Source: Paracoccaceae bacterium
GTDB taxonomy: Bacteria; Pseudomonadota; Alphaproteobacteria; Rhodobacterales; Rhodobacteraceae
DNA: 40,526 nucleotides
Assembly (NCBI GenBank): GCA_029244725.1
Contig: JAQWQJ010000024.1
Coordinates: 1-40,526 of the forward strand
Direction of reading: 5' to 3'
Made by a program: the position numbers and the translations under genes. The notes beneath the pieces were generated by a model. That model made no database searches. It had not been told where the DNA came from and saw only the letters and a program-made list of their open reading frames with translations. Below, piece after piece: positions 16,231-25,221 of this stretch (positions are counted from its first letter, which is position 1; every line of letters starts with the position of its first letter).

Positions 16231-17340
16231 ATGCGTAGATACGAGCTCGACTGGTTGCGGCTTTTCCTTTTCGGGCTTCTTGTGCCTTACCATGCTGCGC
16301 TTGGGTTTGTGTCCTACGGTCCTGATGTCTATGGCATTGCGAACGATGTGTTCGCCGGTCTCTGGTTAGAACTCCTGCTGGATTGGAGCCATAGCTGGCG
16401 GATCTTTGCGTTGTTCATGATTTCCGGTGTCGGGACGTGGTTTGCGTCGCGCAAGGGGGCAGGGATTAGGTTTGCCGGGTCGCGGTTGCATCGCCTTGGT
16501 TTGCCTTTAATCGGTTGGGGCGGTTTTGCCCTTGTTGCCATTTGGACAGGGCTTTGGCCGGCCGATGCATTCTTTTGGGTTGCAGAAGGCGAAACCGGTT
16601 GGCGGTCGATTGAGTTTGTTGATTTTTGGCACCTGTGGTTTCTCAAAAACCTGCTGATATACACACTGATCTGCATTCCATTGCTGAGGCGGCCCGATCT
16701 GCTGACCCATCGGGGCAAATCGATGCGGTGGACGGTGATCGTCATTTCGGCGGTGATGTTCATTGTGAACGCCTTGTTAGAACCCATTTCAGAGGCGGTA
16801 ATCGGTCTACACGGCGATGATTTTTATAACTTCATAGGCTTTGTGTTGGGCATTTGGATCGGGGCGAACGCCGCCAAAACTTTGGATTGGATGGCGCGTT
16901 GGTGGTGGGTTTTGTTGCTGTATGGGACAGCAAGCTACCCGCTGACCCTGACGTTTCAACTGGCCTACTATGAGATCATCGAAAGCTACGATACGGTTTG
17001 GTCGCTCTATGGTGAGTTCAAATATATGATGTGGCATGCGCTCCGTCCCGTGAACGGGTTGCTGTGGGGCATGGGCTTGTTCGGCTTTGCATCGCGTTTT
17101 CTAAGTAAACCGGGCCGTCACTTGAAACGCCTGAACAGCCTTGTATTTCCGCTCTATGTTTTTCACATGCCTATCACGATCGCTGGGATCGCGATTGCCG
17201 CTGATTTGCGTATTGCGTGGCAGATTGAAATGCTGACGATCATTGCCGTGACGTTCGTGGTTTCTATTTTGTTGGCGTTTGCTTCTGAACGGCTCGGTTG
17301 GTTTGCATACTTCTTTGGGGCGACGCCCAAGCGGCGTTAA
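16231..17340 (+). CDS. Membrane acyltransferase (acyltransferase 3 family)
   Basis: This is a 369-residue polytopic membrane protein with about ten hydrophobic helices, matching the acyltransferase_3 family (OafA/OpgC-like). The RRYELDWLRLFLFGLLVPYHAALGF start carries the conserved R/D-x-L-R and His of helix 1. HLWFLKNLLIY matches the conserved H-x-W-F/Y-L block, and FPLYVFHMPI the C-terminal Y-x-x-H block. Such enzymes transfer acyl groups to surface glycans or glucans; the acceptor is unknown. I chose ATG 16231 because it begins the conserved N-terminus; the frame is open to TTG 16216. The stop overlaps that of the TSUP gene on the other strand (TTAA at 17337-17340). Confidence 0.85.
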   Translation: MRRYELDWLRLFLFGLLVPYHAALGFVSYGPDVYGIANDVFAGLWLELLLDWSHSWRIFALFMISGVGTWFASRKGAGIRFAGSRLHRLGLPLIGWGGFALVAIWTGLWPADAFFWVAEGETGWRSIEFVDFWHLWFLKNLLIYTLICIPLLRRPDLLTHRGKSMRWTVIVISAVMFIVNALLEPISEAVIGLHGDDFYNFIGFVLGIWIGANAAKTLDWMARWWWVLLLYGTASYPLTLTFQLAYYEIIESYDTVWSLYGEFKYMMWHALRPVNGLLWGMGLFGFASRFLSKPGRHLKRLNSLVFPLYVFHMPITIAGIAIAADLRIAWQIEMLTIIAVTFVVSILLAFASERLGWFAYFFGATPKRR

Positions 17341-18086
17341 AGAACCAAACGTGCGAAGAAAATCGCGGTCATCGTGAACCCAACAAGCGAGATGAATTGC
17401 TTGACGCGATGGATAGGCAATGAACGCGCGAGTGGCGCCCCGAGATAGCCGCCGATAGTACCCGCGACCATCATTATCAGTGCTTTTTCCCAGTCAAGAA
17501 GCCCGCTATTGGCGAACACAAAGAACGAGATGATGGCGATGGTTCCACTTGCCCAAAGCTTTAAGCCGTTCATCAAGTGGATATTGCTCATGCCCCACAT
17601 AGTGAACAGCGCGAGGAATACGATCCCGAGCCCCCCATTGAAATAGCCACCGTAAAGAGCGACGAGGAATATTCCGAACGCCCCTTCAGGTTTGACATCG
17701 CGACTGTATGAGGCCGCCCAAGCACGAATGCGGTCGCCATAGGTAAAGATCAGCGTCGCTGCCAGCAAAAGGAACGGTACAAAGGTTGAAAATGCTTCGT
17801 TAGACGAAATGCTTAGCAAGATTGCACCTGATCCACCGCCAATGGCAGCAACGATCGTCAGACGGATCATTGACCGCTTGCCCCAAGCCTTCATCTCACC
17901 GCGAAAGCCTGCCGCCCCAGCTAGATATCCGGGCAACGCCATGAATGTCGCCGTGGCATTAGCCATCACCGGCGGAACACCGACGAAGACCAGCGCAGGG
18001 AACGTAAGGAATGTACCCCCGCCCGCGATGGTGTTCAGGATGCCACCCACAAAGGCCGCTACAATAAGGATAATGAGATCAGTCAC
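17337..18086 (-). CDS. TSUP-family (TauE/SafE) membrane transporter
   Basis: This 249-residue protein has seven or eight hydrophobic helices and matches the TauE/SafE sulfite-exporter family. The N-terminal GGILNTIAGGGTFLTFPALVFVGVPPVMANATATFMALPGYLAG segment and the second-half GGYFNGGLGIVFLALFTMWG repeat are characteristic. Substrates reported in the family include sulfite, sulfoacetate and other sulfonates. Nothing adjacent shows the specificity here. The SDR gene lies 27 bases upstream on the same strand, so the two may be cotranscribed. The gene converges with the acyltransferase and shares its stop region. Confidence 0.9.
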   Translation of the reverse strand: MTDLIILIVAAFVGGILNTIAGGGTFLTFPALVFVGVPPVMANATATFMALPGYLAGAAGFRGEMKAWGKRSMIRLTIVAAIGGGSGAILLSISSNEAFSTFVPFLLLAATLIFTYGDRIRAWAASYSRDVKPEGAFGIFLVALYGGYFNGGLGIVFLALFTMWGMSNIHLMNGLKLWASGTIAIISFFVFANSGLLDWEKALIMMVAGTIGGYLGAPLARSLPIHRVKQFISLVGFTMTAIFFARLVL

Positions 18087-18113
18087 AAAAGCGGCTCGTT
18101 GACAAAGAAGGGA

Positions 18114-18755
18114 TCAGTACGGGTGATCTTCGCCAGAATAAGTGCGAAAGCAACCGGTAGTTTCTAGCGACAACTCATCAAAGCGTTGCACAAGTCCTGT
18201 GATGGCCTCGCTCACACCAATGTCCGCCTCTTGGCCGCCCATGTCAGTGCTGACCCATCCGGGGTGATAAATGCCGACGGCGATGCCGTCCGGCAAAAGG
18301 TCGGCAGACAGGTTCCGGCCCAAGCTGAGCGAGGCCGCCTTTGAGGCGCGGTAGATATAGGACCCGCCCGGTGCTTTCGTTTGGCTGGCCATCTGTGATG
18401 AGATAATTGCAATTTTGCCGTTCGCCGCTTTGACGTTCGAAATCAACGCCTCAACCGTCAGGAACACGCCGGTAACGTTGACCGCGAAAGTCTGCGCCCA
18501 GTTAGCGGGTGCATAGCCGTTGCCTAGCGAATGCCCTTTATCAAGGTAAACACCCGCGTTGCAGATCAACAGGTCAATTGGCGTATCACCAATTTCATCT
18601 GACAATGCTTGGAACGATGCCGGGTCTGCTACGTCCAGCTTTAGATAACCGTCAGCGTTGCGGGCCGTTGCCAATACTTCGTGGCCAGTGCTGCGATAAG
18701 CGTTTGCCAATTCGTGTCCTATGCCTCGGTTTGCTCCGGTGATTAGGACACGCAT
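18114..18755 (-). CDS. SDR-family short-chain oxidoreductase
   Basis: This is a 213-residue short-chain dehydrogenase/reductase. The dinucleotide-binding TGANRGIG is at residues 6-13. The catalytic YxxxK appears as YIYRASK with an upstream Ser in AIISSQMAS, and the NAG motif as ICNAGVY. It is shorter than classical SDRs (about 250) and resembles the C-factor/SniffeR-like group (GHELANAYRSTGHEV). The substrate is unknown. The DUF1178 gene ends only seven bases upstream and the TSUP gene starts 27 bases downstream, giving a probable three-gene minus-strand unit. Confidence 0.9.
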   Translation of the reverse strand: MRVLITGANRGIGHELANAYRSTGHEVLATARNADGYLKLDVADPASFQALSDEIGDTPIDLLICNAGVYLDKGHSLGNGYAPANWAQTFAVNVTGVFLTVEALISNVKAANGKIAIISSQMASQTKAPGGSYIYRASKAASLSLGRNLSADLLPDGIAVGIYHPGWVSTDMGGQEADIGVSEAITGLVQRFDELSLETTGCFRTYSGEDHPY

Positions 18756-18762
18756 GTTAGCC

Positions 18763-19218
18763 TCAATTCGTTTTTCTGTTGGTCATGAATGGCAGCGGCA
18801 CAACGGGAATGCCATCCTCGACCAGCTTCTTAGCTTCGGTCGTGTTTGCTTCGCCGTGGATCTGACGCTCGGGCGCTTCGCCTTCGTGCATCGCGCGGGC
18901 CTCGGCAGCGAAATCATTGCCCACATAGGTCGAGTTCTTCTCAACCTGTTTGCGCATGTCTGCGATGGCTTTCTCGGCAGGGCTAGATGGTTCTGACAGT
19001 GACGGCGTTGGCGCTGGCGTTGGTTCATCAGTCTTTGGCGCGGCTTTGCCGCGAGATGTCGTGACACGAGGGGCCATGATGGATTTCTTGATGTTCGACG
19101 ATCCGCACATCGCACAGGTGACCATTCCCGCAGAATGCAGCTTTTCAAACGCAGCAGCGGATTGGAACCAGCTGTCAAAGCTGTGGTCTTTATCGCATTT
19201 CAAAGAATACTGGATCAT
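18763..19218 (-). CDS. DUF1178-family protein
   Basis: This is a 151-residue protein of the DUF1178 family, whose function is unknown. The N-terminus MIQYSLKC-DKDHSFDSWF and the following CAMCGSSNIKKSIMAPRV segment are the family core. One Cys is in LKC and a CxxC is in CAMC, a layout suggesting a small zinc-ribbon. The middle is a Pro/Thr/Ser-rich linker (about 70-95). The C-terminus (RQIHGEANTTEAKKLVEDGIPVVPLPF) is also conserved in the family as I recall it. The frame is open to a GTG one codon earlier, but ATG 19216-19218 gives the canonical start. Confidence 0.88.
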   Translation of the reverse strand: MIQYSLKCDKDHSFDSWFQSAAAFEKLHSAGMVTCAMCGSSNIKKSIMAPRVTTSRGKAAPKTDEPTPAPTPSLSEPSSPAEKAIADMRKQVEKNSTYVGNDFAAEARAMHEGEAPERQIHGEANTTEAKKLVEDGIPVVPLPFMTNRKTN

Positions 19219-19370
19219 CACTAGGCCAAGTTATCAGATGAGATTGAGATAAAGTAAGCACTACGCTGTTTCAAGCGAAGGTCGATTATTTGCGCTGTCT
19301 TTTATTTACATTGACCGGTGAATGGGAGAGCGTCCGACATCGCACACTTATTCTAGATGGAACTACGACA

Positions 19371-20147
19371 ATGCCTGATCTGCCGAAGAACAAATTCAAA
19401 GCGGCACTTCTTGCCGGTAAGCGGCAAATCGGTATTTGGGTGACCTCTCGCGATCCGATGTTGACTGAAATGCTGGCCCATACCGGCTTTGACGCCGTGA
19501 CTATAGATTGCGAACACACAACGCATGACGTGGACTCGGTCGTGCATGCTTTGCAGGCGATGAAAGGGTCTGATGTGACGCCAATCGTGCGGCCGCCGTC
19601 AAATGATCCGGTGTTCGTGAAACGGCTTTTGGATGCAGGTGTCCAAACATTCGTCATCCCATACGTTCAAAACGCTGAAGAAGCTGAGATTGCCGCCCGC
19701 TCGGTTGCCTATGCGCCAAATGGAATGCGCGGCGTTGCAGGTGTTACGCGCGCAACCATGTTTGGTGCGGTGCAGAACTATTTCACCAGAGCCCGTGATG
19801 AAATTTGCCTAATCGTTCAAGTCGAGTCGCAAGAGGCGTTGGACAATATTGAAGCTATCGCCGCCGTCGATGGCGTTGACGGCATTTTTATCGGCCCGTC
19901 CGATCTGGCCATGAGCTTGGGTTATCCCGGTCAGGCCACTGCTCCCGCGGTGCTTGAAGCTATCGCCGACGGTATTCGCAGGATTGTCGCGGCGGGCGTG
20001 CCGGCTGGATTTTTGTCACTAGACCAACGGTCAATTGATATCGCTGCCGAGGCAGGGGCGCAGTACCTTGTTCCAGCAATCGACATGGCGATGTTCAGAG
20101 AAGTCGCTCTCGGGAAAGTCGATAAGTTCAAGTACCTTAAAGACTGA
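19371..20147 (+). CDS. HpcH/HpaI-family aldolase
   Basis: This 258-residue enzyme belongs to the class II 2-keto-3-deoxy-sugar/4-hydroxy-2-oxo acid aldolases, which release pyruvate or a similar oxo-acid. Seen features are GIWVTSRDP, TIDCEHTTHD (the catalytic-base region), the metal-site VQVESQEALDNIEAIAAVDGVDGIFIGPSDLAMSLGYPG with its Glu and Asp ligands, and AGVPAGFL. The frame is open upstream to 19290, but the family N-terminus begins at MPDLPKNKFK, so ATG 19371 is preferred. It ends directly against the class V aminotransferase-like gene with no gap. Its place beside a hydroxylase and TRAP operon suggests a role in the last cleavage step of a catabolic route, by inference only. Confidence 0.88.
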   Translation: MPDLPKNKFKAALLAGKRQIGIWVTSRDPMLTEMLAHTGFDAVTIDCEHTTHDVDSVVHALQAMKGSDVTPIVRPPSNDPVFVKRLLDAGVQTFVIPYVQNAEEAEIAARSVAYAPNGMRGVAGVTRATMFGAVQNYFTRARDEICLIVQVESQEALDNIEAIAAVDGVDGIFIGPSDLAMSLGYPGQATAPAVLEAIADGIRRIVAAGVPAGFLSLDQRSIDIAAEAGAQYLVPAIDMAMFREVALGKVDKFKYLKD

Positions 20148-21398
20148 TCAGATAGCGATCTCGGCCATAGCGTCTAGGAAACGGGTGACCTCGTCCTGCG
20201 TGTTGTAGTGGCAGAGCGAGACCCGTATGCAGTCTGATTGCCCGAGAGGGATTAAAATTCCGCCCGAATAGTGATCGTCTTTGCGGACGTGCACGCGGAT
20301 ACCACGTTCGCGCAGCGCAGTTACCAAGTTGGTCGAGGGCATTCCGTCGATCCAACAAGACACCAACCCTTCGCGCGCTGGGTTGTCGGTGCCGCCTATG
20401 ATTTCGACCTTTTCAATGTCCTTCAGGCCCGTGTGGTTGCCAATGCCATGGATCATCGTGTCGGTCAGTTCTTTCTCATGATCGTGGATTGCCTTGGCAG
20501 CAGCCTCGATTTTTTCACGCCTGTCAGATGCGTCAGAAAATTCACCTCCGAGCCACTCTAAATAGCCGACCACATCCGAGAGGGTCGCATAGGCGCCGGT
20601 GTCTCTTGTACCTAGCTCCCATGCTTTTTCGGGGCCACCGTCTAGATTTTCATGTGGCAAAGCGGTTAACCGATCCGAGGCCCAAGCCATGCCATATCCG
20701 TGACGCGAGAACATTTTGTAAGGTGAAATGGCGTAACCATCGATGCCGTAGCTTTGGATGTCGATATGCCCATGCGCGGCGTGCTGAATGCCATCAACTA
20801 TGATCAAACATTCGGGCGCGACGGCACGTATTTCTGCAGCAATTCCGGCTACATCAACGCTCATCCCGGAAACCGGAGAGGTATGAATGATCGTAGCCAC
20901 ACGCAGGTCGGGGCGCAGCTCTGCCCGGTAAGCCTCAACAGATACAGTGCCAGTTTCGTTGTTGTGTGGCACCAGAATATGTTCGCGCCCAGTTTGCGCG
21001 GCCCAATGCGCACCGGCACTTTTTGAGGCTGGATGTTCAAGAGTGCTGCCAAGAATTGCACCGCCCCCAGCGGTTCCAGTCGCTGCGTTCCGGATCAATC
21101 GAAAAAGCATTTCAGTGCCGCTTTCGCCGAAGAATATTTCACCATCTTGGGCATTTAGCAGAATGCGAGCATCCGCACGGCTTTGGGCGATTACGCGGAC
21201 TAGTTCATGCGACATGGGATTGTCGCGGCCTTGGTTGTCTGGGATCGCTGCAAATTTCGCGGTGGTCTCAACAACTGATTTCAGGGTCAGTGCGCCACCT
21301 GCGTTTTCAAAGAAAATGCGATCACCAGCGAATGGACAAGAATCGACATGCGCGAATTTTGAACGCACGTTTTGCAGAAAATCGTTCGATGACAGCAT
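20148..21398 (-). CDS. Class V aminotransferase-fold, cysteine desulfurase-like protein
   Basis: This is a 416-residue PLP enzyme of fold type I, class V. The Schiff-base Lys is K228 in ISPYKMFSRHGYG. The PLP-binding Asp and Gln are in VDGIQHAAH (D202, Q205). The FENAGGALTLKSVVET start and ESGTEMLF segment fit the cysteine desulfurase family protein (VC1184-like) subgroup rather than IscS/SufS. I see no obvious mobile-loop catalytic Cys of the IscS type, so true desulfurase activity is uncertain; a lyase or aminotransferase role is possible. It is divergent from the molybdenum hydroxylase operon across a 224-base region and converges with the aldolase. Confidence 0.82.
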   Translation of the reverse strand: MLSSNDFLQNVRSKFAHVDSCPFAGDRIFFENAGGALTLKSVVETTAKFAAIPDNQGRDNPMSHELVRVIAQSRADARILLNAQDGEIFFGESGTEMLFRLIRNAATGTAGGGAILGSTLEHPASKSAGAHWAAQTGREHILVPHNNETGTVSVEAYRAELRPDLRVATIIHTSPVSGMSVDVAGIAAEIRAVAPECLIIVDGIQHAAHGHIDIQSYGIDGYAISPYKMFSRHGYGMAWASDRLTALPHENLDGGPEKAWELGTRDTGAYATLSDVVGYLEWLGGEFSDASDRREKIEAAAKAIHDHEKELTDTMIHGIGNHTGLKDIEKVEIIGGTDNPAREGLVSCWIDGMPSTNLVTALRERGIRVHVRKDDHYSGGILIPLGQSDCIRVSLCHYNTQDEVTRFLDAMAEIAI

Positions 21399-21622
21399 TT
21401 GAACCTCTTGGGATGTATTCGTTTAGTTTGACCGCTCACTTATCCTACGTCTGTACGTTTGCGACAGATCATTGTCGATTTTTGCAACCTGCGTTTACTT
21501 GCTAAGATCAAAGATGAAATTTGATCAAATAGGCTGGTCGAATCGGATAGACTTTTGTTTGCGAGAGCATATGGTCGATTGGAATCCTTGGCGTGATTGC
21601 CATAAAAGTTCGGGGAACACTC
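21399..21622. promoter_or_regulatory. Divergent regulatory region with palindromes
   Basis: This 224-base gap separates the class V enzyme gene from the hydroxylase operon and should hold both promoters. It contains a perfect 12-bp palindrome ATTTGATCAAAT (21519-21530). Overlapping it is a 7-7-7 inverted repeat, GATCAAA/TTTGATC (21506-21526). A 5-6-5 repeat, CGACA/TGTCG, lies at 21462-21477. These are candidate operators, but no regulator gene lies nearby to assign them. A GGGGA (21612-21615 region) serves as ribosome binding site for the gene starting at 21623. Confidence 0.4.
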
Positions 21623-22489
21623 ATGAAATATCACCAACCTTCTAGCTTTGCGGATGCTTCGGCGATCGCGGCTGGTGCCTCAGGGGTCACACGTTATTTA
21701 GCTGGTGGCACTGATGTTTTGGTCCAATTGCGCGCGGATTTAGTGACGCCAGACGACCTTATCGATGTTAAAAAAATTGACGGTGTGCATGACATTGTCC
21801 GCAATAGCGACGACAGCTGGACAATCGGCGTGGCCGTCACTGGCGCCGAGATGTCTGAGCATCCCGCGTTGTGTCAGGATTGGCCCGGCGTGGTTGAGGC
21901 TATGGATTTGATTGGCTCAACCCAAGTTCAAGGACGCGCGACATTGGTGGGCAATCTATGCAATGGCTCCCCCGCTGCGGACAGCGTACCGGCGATGGTT
22001 GCGGCGGATATTTCGGTCACTGTGATTGGTCCTAAAGGGGAGCGCACAATCAAGGTCGAGGACATGCCAACTGGTCCGGGGCGCACCGTGCTCGAAAAAG
22101 GTGATATCGTTACTGCCGTGCATGTCCCTTCGCGTGGTGACAACGCTGGTGACGCGTATCTTCGCTTTATCCCGCGGACCGAAATGGACATTGCGGTTGT
22201 TGGCTGTGCTGTGAACCTTCGTCTCGACGGCGATACAATAACTGAGGCGCGCGTCTCGCTCGGGGCCGTCGCGCCCACAGTTTTGCTAGTGCAAGAAGCT
22301 GCGGATGCGATCATCGGCACTACCCTTGACGATAAGGCTCTTGAGGCGCTTTCAAAAGCGGCCGAAGCAGCCTGTAACCCGATTAACGACAAGCGTGGAA
22401 CAATTGAGTTCCGCGTTGAAGTTGCTGGCGTGTTGGCAAAACGCGCTGCAAAAATCGCCTACGCCCGTGCGAAAGGGAAAGCGGTATGA
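21623..22489 (+). CDS. Xanthine dehydrogenase family, FAD-binding subunit
   Basis: This 288-residue medium subunit of a molybdenum hydroxylase (CoxM/CutM-like) passes electrons from the iron-sulfur subunit to FAD. The FAD-binding YLAGGTDVLVQLRAD is near residues 28-42. The second FAD motif, TLVGNLCNGSPAADSVPAMVA, is intact, as is the C-terminal CO-dehydrogenase flavoprotein domain. ATG 21623 is chosen over the open extension to 21593 because it has CGGGGA about seven bases upstream and gives the conserved MKYHQPSSF start. The stop overlaps the next gene by four bases (ATGA). The order FAD, 2Fe-2S, Mo subunit is that of coxMSL-type operons. Confidence 0.93.
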   Translation: MKYHQPSSFADASAIAAGASGVTRYLAGGTDVLVQLRADLVTPDDLIDVKKIDGVHDIVRNSDDSWTIGVAVTGAEMSEHPALCQDWPGVVEAMDLIGSTQVQGRATLVGNLCNGSPAADSVPAMVAADISVTVIGPKGERTIKVEDMPTGPGRTVLEKGDIVTAVHVPSRGDNAGDAYLRFIPRTEMDIAVVGCAVNLRLDGDTITEARVSLGAVAPTVLLVQEAADAIIGTTLDDKALEALSKAAEAACNPINDKRGTIEFRVEVAGVLAKRAAKIAYARAKGKAV

Positions 22490-22965
22490 GCAAGATCCAC
22501 GTAACCACCAAAGTAAACGGCGACGAGGTCGAGTTCCTCTGCGATCCGCGCGAAACCATGCTGGATGTCCTGCGGGATCACCTAAACCTGACAGGCGCAA
22601 AAGAAGGCTGCGGCACCGGTGATTGCGGTGCCTGTTCTGTTACCGTTGATGGCCGTTTGGTCTGTTCCTGCTTGATGCTGGGTGCCGAGGCCGAGGGCAA
22701 AGAGATTGCGACAGTTGAAGGCATCGCGAACGGCGAAGCACTGCATCCGTTGCAGACGAAATTCATTGAATACGCAGCGCTTCAATGCGGCATCTGCACT
22801 CCGGGTATCCTTGTCGCGGCGAAGAACCTTTTGGAACGCGAACCGGACCCCACCGAAGAACAGGTGCGTTATTGGCTGGCAGGCAACCTCTGCCGTTGTA
22901 CAGGTTACGATAAGATCATTCGCGCCGTGATGGATACGGCGGCTGATATGCGGGAGGCGTCATAA
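22486..22965 (+). CDS. Xanthine dehydrogenase family, 2Fe-2S subunit
   Basis: This 159-residue small subunit (CoxS/CutS-like) carries two [2Fe-2S] clusters. The plant-ferredoxin-type cluster uses C42, C47, C50 and C62 (GCGTGDCGACSV ... CSC). The C-terminal helical cluster uses C101, C104, C136 and C138 (CGICTPG ... CRCTG). All ligands are present, so the subunit should be functional. It shares four bases with the FAD-subunit gene upstream and one base with the molybdenum-subunit gene downstream, so all three are translationally coupled. Confidence 0.95.
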   Translation: MSKIHVTTKVNGDEVEFLCDPRETMLDVLRDHLNLTGAKEGCGTGDCGACSVTVDGRLVCSCLMLGAEAEGKEIATVEGIANGEALHPLQTKFIEYAALQCGICTPGILVAAKNLLEREPDPTEEQVRYWLAGNLCRCTGYDKIIRAVMDTAADMREAS

Positions 22966-25220
22966 TGGCTTTGGATAAACCAGGCGAAGACTATGAGGGA
23001 CGCACGTCCTACACCCACGTCGGAACACGCGTTGATCGCCCCGATGGGCTAGACAAGGTCACGGGCCGCGCTAAATTTGGCGCGGATGCACATGCCCCCG
23101 GCATGTTGCACGGCGCGATTGTTCGTTCGCCGCACGCTCATGCGAAAATTTTGAAAATCGATACCTCAAAGGCCGAGGCGCTTGCGGGTGTCAAAGCAGT
23201 CGTCACACGGGCCGATTTCGCGACCGGCCTAGAAGGCGAGGAATGGAATGTCCTTGAAAATGTCATGGCCAGCGATACGGCGCTTTATGACGGGCATGCC
23301 TTGGCAGCGATTGCAGCGACATCATCTTTGATTGCACGGGATGCGGTGAAGCTGGTCGAGGTTGAGTATGAACTTCTGCCCCATGTGACTGACGTGGACG
23401 AGGCGATGAAGCCAGACGCGCCAGTGATCCGTGCGGGTCAGCAATCAAAGCTCGTGCCCGAAGGCATGCATCCAAATGTGGTGAACTACTACGAAGGTGG
23501 ACACGGCGACATGGACGCTGGATTTGCCGAGGCTGACTTGGTGATTGAACGCCACTTCACCACCGAAGCTGCCCATCAGGGTTACATCGAACCTCATGCG
23601 GCGTTGGCGACTTTGGGAGCAGACGGCAAGGGCGAGCTTTGGTGTTGTACGCAAGGCCACTTTATCGTGCAAAAAACCTGCGCAGCTTTGGTTGGGATTG
23701 ATACCAGCCAGCTCCGCGTGACGGCCTCGGAAATCGGGGGCGGTTTTGGCGGTAAGACGACGGTATTCCTTGAGCCTTTGGCCCTAGCGCTTTCGCGCAA
23801 ATCCAATCGTCCGGTGAAAATGGTCATGAGCAGGTCTGAGATATTACGGGCTACGGGCCCGACATCCTCGGCATCTATGGATATCAAAATCGGCATGACC
23901 AAAGACGGACGGATCACTGCTGGCAAGGGCGTATTTCGTCTGCAGGGCGGTGCGTTCCCTGATGCGCCTGCCGGTATGGCGGCTGAATGTTCTTTTGCGC
24001 CCTATAACCTCAACGCGGTTTCGATTGAGGGCTATGAGGTCATGGCCAACCGTCCGAAACAGGCTGCGTACCGCGCACCCGGGTCGCCGATGGCGGCGTT
24101 TGCGGTTGAGTCTGTTGTGGACGAGCTTTGCAAGGCACTGGAGCTTGACCCAATTGAGACGCGCCTAAAAAACGCTTCTCGTGAAGGCACAAAGGCAGCG
24201 TATGGCCCAACTTGGGACCGTATCGGACTGGTCGAATGCCTTGAGGCAGCGCAAGCACACCCCCATATGCAAGCGCCTCTGCGCGAAAGCGAAGGCCGCG
24301 GTGTGGCTGCCGGTTTCTGGTTCAACCACGGAGGGGAAACCTCGGTTTCTTTGGCGTTGTCCGAGGATGGAACCGCTCAGATATCTGTTGGCACGCCTGA
24401 CATTGGCGGATCGCGTGCATCCATGGCGTTGATGGCAGCAGAGATTTTGGGCATCGAATACGAGAATATTCGTGTGACCGTCGCGGACACAGCAACCCTT
24501 GGCTACAACGACGTAAGCCATGGCAGTCGTGTGACCTATGCGTCTGGATTGGCGACGATCAACGCGGCGAAAGATGCGGTTGGCAAGCTATGTGATCGGG
24601 CGGCGCAGCGGTGGGGTATCGACCCCGAAGCTGTGATTTGGGAGGACGGTTGCGCTAAGCCAGCAGGTCCAAATGCAGGCCAGTTCGACCCTATGCCGCT
24701 CAAGGAAATCACGCAGCGAATGGGACGCACGGGTGGACCGATTTCGGGTCACTTCGAGGCAACACCTGAAGGTGCTGGTGTGTCTTTCGGAGTTCATATC
24801 GTTGACGCGCATGTGGATCGGGAAACCGGCAAAACCTCGATAGATCGCTACACGGTTATTCAGGACGCCGGTAAGGCGGTGCATCCAACTTATGTTGAAG
24901 GCCAATTTCAGGGCGGCGCGGCGCAAGGTATCGGCTGGGCGCTAAACGAAGAATATGTGTACGGTGAAGATGGCCGTCTTCAAAACACTGTATTCCTCGA
25001 CTATCGCATTCCCGTCGCGTCGGACTTACCGATGATCGACACGGTGATCGTCGAAGTGCCAAATCCGGGTCATCCGTTTGGTGTGCGCGGCGTAGGCGAG
25101 ACGGGCATTTGCCCACCTCTTGCAGCCATAGCCAACGCGGTTTCAGGGGCTGTAGGGGTGCGTATGACATCGCTTCCGATGTCGCCGCCGAAGATCCTGA
25201 AAGCTTTGAAAGAGCAATAA
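22965..25220 (+). CDS. Xanthine dehydrogenase family, molybdopterin-binding subunit
   Basis: This 751-residue large subunit binds the molybdenum-cytosine dinucleotide cofactor and hydroxylates the substrate. Cofactor-binding segments include EIGGGFGGKT (the glycine loop near the substrate funnel), QAAYRAPGSP (residues 366-375) and GSRVTYASG. The catalytic base is E712 in RGVGETGICPP. The form I CO-dehydrogenase loop AYRCSFR is absent, so this is not a CO oxidiser. The RAPGSP loop points to an organic substrate such as an aldehyde, purine or N-heterocycle, but I cannot name it. The gene is followed after one base by a MoaD/ThiS-like gene. A TRAP transporter further downstream suggests that the substrate or its precursor is imported. 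Confidence 0.93.
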   Translation: MALDKPGEDYEGRTSYTHVGTRVDRPDGLDKVTGRAKFGADAHAPGMLHGAIVRSPHAHAKILKIDTSKAEALAGVKAVVTRADFATGLEGEEWNVLENVMASDTALYDGHALAAIAATSSLIARDAVKLVEVEYELLPHVTDVDEAMKPDAPVIRAGQQSKLVPEGMHPNVVNYYEGGHGDMDAGFAEADLVIERHFTTEAAHQGYIEPHAALATLGADGKGELWCCTQGHFIVQKTCAALVGIDTSQLRVTASEIGGGFGGKTTVFLEPLALALSRKSNRPVKMVMSRSEILRATGPTSSASMDIKIGMTKDGRITAGKGVFRLQGGAFPDAPAGMAAECSFAPYNLNAVSIEGYEVMANRPKQAAYRAPGSPMAAFAVESVVDELCKALELDPIETRLKNASREGTKAAYGPTWDRIGLVECLEAAQAHPHMQAPLRESEGRGVAAGFWFNHGGETSVSLALSEDGTAQISVGTPDIGGSRASMALMAAEILGIEYENIRVTVADTATLGYNDVSHGSRVTYASGLATINAAKDAVGKLCDRAAQRWGIDPEAVIWEDGCAKPAGPNAGQFDPMPLKEITQRMGRTGGPISGHFEATPEGAGVSFGVHIVDAHVDRETGKTSIDRYTVIQDAGKAVHPTYVEGQFQGGAAQGIGWALNEEYVYGEDGRLQNTVFLDYRIPVASDLPMIDTVIVEVPNPGHPFGVRGVGETGICPPLAAIANAVSGAVGVRMTSLPMSPPKILKALKEQ

Positions 25221-25221
25221 T

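Noticed and set aside
22965-25220. Hydroxylase as a form I CO dehydrogenase (coxMSL)
   Set aside because: The gene order fits, but the active-site loop reads QAAYRAPGSP instead of AYRCSFR, so CO oxidation is not supported.
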